In this document: piece by piece, positions 63,145-64,000 of the stretch
Position numbering within the stretch: position 1 is the stretch's first letter
How the letters are laid out: each line of letters starts with the position of its first letter
Assembly: GCF_001747085.1 (NCBI RefSeq)
Contig: NZ_MDJD01000034.1
Location: forward strand, 434,001-498,000
Direction: 5' to 3'
From: Flavivirga aquatica
GTDB lineage: Bacteria; Bacteroidota; Bacteroidia; Flavobacteriales; Flavobacteriaceae
DNA: 64,000 nucleotides
Program-made: the position numbers and the translations under genes
The notes under the pieces: model-generated
Databases searched by the model: none
What the model saw: only the letters and a program-made list of their open reading frames with translations
What the model was told of the DNA's origin: nothing

Positions 63145-63288
63145 TTAATTGAATCTCTTTTTTAATAGGATATTGTTTTCCAAATGGAGGTGTTTATGTA
63201 AGTTTTTTTCAAACTCTTTTAATAAAGAAAATGTTATCTTATTTTCTGCAGTAATATTGCCTATTGGAGTTTTATTGTTAATATTCAT
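63145..63288 (-). pseudogene. C-terminal remnant of RIC/ScdA (iron-centre repair protein)
   Basis: A 47-codon frame reads FSLLKEFEKNLHKHLHLENN then ILLKKRFN and stop; LKEFExxLHxHxHLENNIL is the conserved C-terminal haemerythrin-like part of RIC/YtfE/ScdA, which usually continues FPKA. About 170 N-terminal residues are missing and the family ending is in another frame (GKQYPIKKEIQLKQLLQNLN). RIC repairs Fe-S and di-iron centres hit by NO. It sits between the ferredoxin remnant and norB, so it is a broken piece of the NO operon. Confidence 0.75.
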
Positions 63289-63294
63289 AGTATT

Positions 63295-63631
63295 TTAGTT
63301 ATCATTTTGTATTTCAAAAGTTATATTATTAATTTTTTCATCTAGCATAATTTGACATGATAAGCGACTATTTATGCCTATATCGTATAGTTTTTAAGTG
63401 TTTCTTTTTCAGTAATTTATATAACCTCTTTAATCTTTACATATGTTTTTACATGGCATGTACCGCATAAACTACGACCTTTGCATGCTCCAATTCTTCA
63501 GGATAATTATTAGCTATTAAAAACCTTAAGTTTGAATATTGATGTTTTGTAAAGAATAAATCAAAAACATCGTTATATAAATCGGTAATAGTTACCCTTA
63601 AGGTTTTCTTTTCTTTTATGTTATTTTGCAT
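63295..63631 (-). pseudogene. 2Fe-2S ferredoxin gene broken by frameshifts
   Basis: The N-part reads LRVTITDLYNDVFDLF and SNLRFLIANNYPEEL in one frame. After a one-base shift comes ACKGRSLCGTCHVKTYVKIK (Cys-x5-Cys-x2-Cys of plant/adrenodoxin-type ferredoxins), a stop, and ITEKETLKN. A third frame gives DIGINSRLSCQIMLDEKINN with the fourth Cys, ending at 63295. Two frameshifts and one stop break a gene of otherwise complete length (about 110 residues). Confidence 0.85.
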
Positions 63632-63688
63632 TTGTTTTTTTAATTGTAAGTCTTTAAGATGATTTTATTTGCTTTATAAGCTATATGT

Positions 63689-63702
63689 GGATCTTTTTAT
63701 CC
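63689..63702 (-). promoter_or_regulatory. Possible operator (inverted repeat GGAT-6-ATCC)
   Basis: GGATAAAAAGATCC on the minus strand in the 87-bp gap between the Rrf2 gene and the ferredoxin remnant. A small dyad at the place where an Rrf2/NsrR-type protein could bind. Weak evidence. Confidence 0.25.
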
Positions 63703-63718
63703 TTTATAAAATTAAATT

Positions 63719-64000
63719 TTAACCTTTTAAATGAAATATATCTGTACTCATATCACTTACCATCATTTTTAAAGTTGTATTCTCTAACATGTTTTTAAGC
63801 TGATTTCTAACTTCTATAAACTTAAAATGTAAGGGACAAGGTGCGTTATCGTTACATTTATCTAAACCTAAACCACAACTGGTATAAATAGAATCGCCAT
63901 CTAATATTTTTACTACATGACTAAGCTTAATGCTATTCATTTTATCATTTTCAATTATAAAACCACCGTATGGTCCTTTAATAGATTTTACAATATTATT
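63719..64000 (-). CDS. Rrf2-family (NsrR-like) regulator, 5' end outside the window
   Basis: The frame is open to the window edge: 93 C-terminal residues are visible. IKGPYGGFIIENDK is the wing of the Rrf2 winged helix (RGPxGGF/Y). SCGLGLDKCNDNAPCPLHF holds Cys-x6-Cys-x5-Cys, near the C-x5-C-x5-C (or close) cluster-binding pattern of IscR/NsrR-type proteins. NO-sensing NsrR represses norB and related genes in other bacteria, and this gene stands first in the norB cluster. The N-terminal DNA-reading helix is not seen. Read as a probable NO or redox sensor. Confidence 0.85.
   Translation of the reverse strand, partial: NNIVKSIKGPYGGFIIENDKMNSIKLSHVVKILDGDSIYTSCGLGLDKCNDNAPCPLHFKFIEVRNQLKNMLENTTLKMMVSDMSTDIFHLKG

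Noticed and set aside
1-64000. CRISPR arrays, tRNA or rRNA genes, prophage, intact insertion sequences
   Set aside because: No regularly spaced repeats, no tRNA-like stem arrangement or T-loop box, no phage structural genes and no full transposase ORF were seen by eye; a covariance-model scan was not possible.

Overview
The window looks like the chromosome of a marine-type member of the Flavobacteriaceae (Bacteroidota). The evidence is strongly AT-rich DNA, almost no Shine-Dalgarno signals, many promoter -7 boxes of the Bacteroidota form TAnnTTTG, several proteins with type IX secretion (T9SS) C-terminal sorting domains, a PorP/SprF protein, secreted DUF1501/DUF1800 proteins, a sulfatase, and family-typical fusions (thrA, E1 alpha-beta). 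The species cannot be fixed from the sequence. No rRNA, tRNA, CRISPR array, intact insertion sequence or prophage was seen.

Layout. 0.1-6.4 kb: a membrane protein, a RecD/Pif1-like helicase, then a sugar-acid/envelope cluster (kdsB, HAD phosphatase, a chloramphenicol-acetyltransferase-like gene broken by one stop codon, a KdnB-like iron alcohol dehydrogenase, a PlsC-type acyltransferase). 6.6-10.1 kb: a large secreted zinc metalloprotease and a NYN/OST-HTH protein. 10.1-12.2 kb: a scar zone around an outer-membrane barrel gene, holding a duplicated 3' end of the neighbouring Gfo/Idh gene, ISAs1- and IS3-type transposase remnants, a 38-bp perfect palindrome and a small element with terminal inverted repeats. 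12.2-18.2 kb: Gfo/Idh oxidoreductase, yebC, pterin dehydratase, a sugar-nucleotide reductase, gcvT, a T9SS cargo protein and a DUF922-like secreted protein. 18.2-23.3 kb: thrA-thrB-thrC, preceded by a previously unmarked 35-codon threonine-rich leader ORF and a terminator-like hairpin. 23.4-31.7 kb: metabolic repair (nnr), TlpA-type lipoprotein, a cytosolic periplasmic-binding-like protein, nucleoside phosphorylase, SUI1 factor, 2OG-Fe(II) oxygenase and a fused branched-chain/2-oxoacid dehydrogenase E1. 31.8-40.8 kb: a lone ExbD, a secreted protein, aldo/keto reductase, S9 peptidase, sulfatase lipoprotein, DEAH helicase and a cold-shock-domain protein. 41.1-48.7 kb: a PorP/SprF plus OmpA pair, a T9SS cargo gene followed by the wreck of another, then AraC regulator, peroxiredoxin-like and DoxX-like genes with a decayed NTF2-like gene. 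48.9-51.3 kb: a secreted intradiol-dioxygenase-like protein, AraC regulator and nitroreductase. 51.4-59.4 kb: DUF1501, DUF1800, a membrane protein and, divergently, a 1154-residue T9SS-exported metallophosphoesterase. 59.5-64.0 kb: a slipin and a nitric-oxide module (Rrf2 regulator, ferredoxin remnant, RIC/ScdA remnant, quinol NO reductase, truncated haemoglobin).

How it fits together. The threonine genes form one regulated operon. The KdsB/KdnB pair suggests modified Kdo (8-amino-Kdo) in the lipopolysaccharide. The last 4 kb is an NO-detoxification operon in partial decay: regulator, reductase and globin are intact while the repair and electron-transfer genes are frameshifted. Six or more broken genes in 64 kb point to a genome under active gene loss, unless some lesions are sequencing errors.
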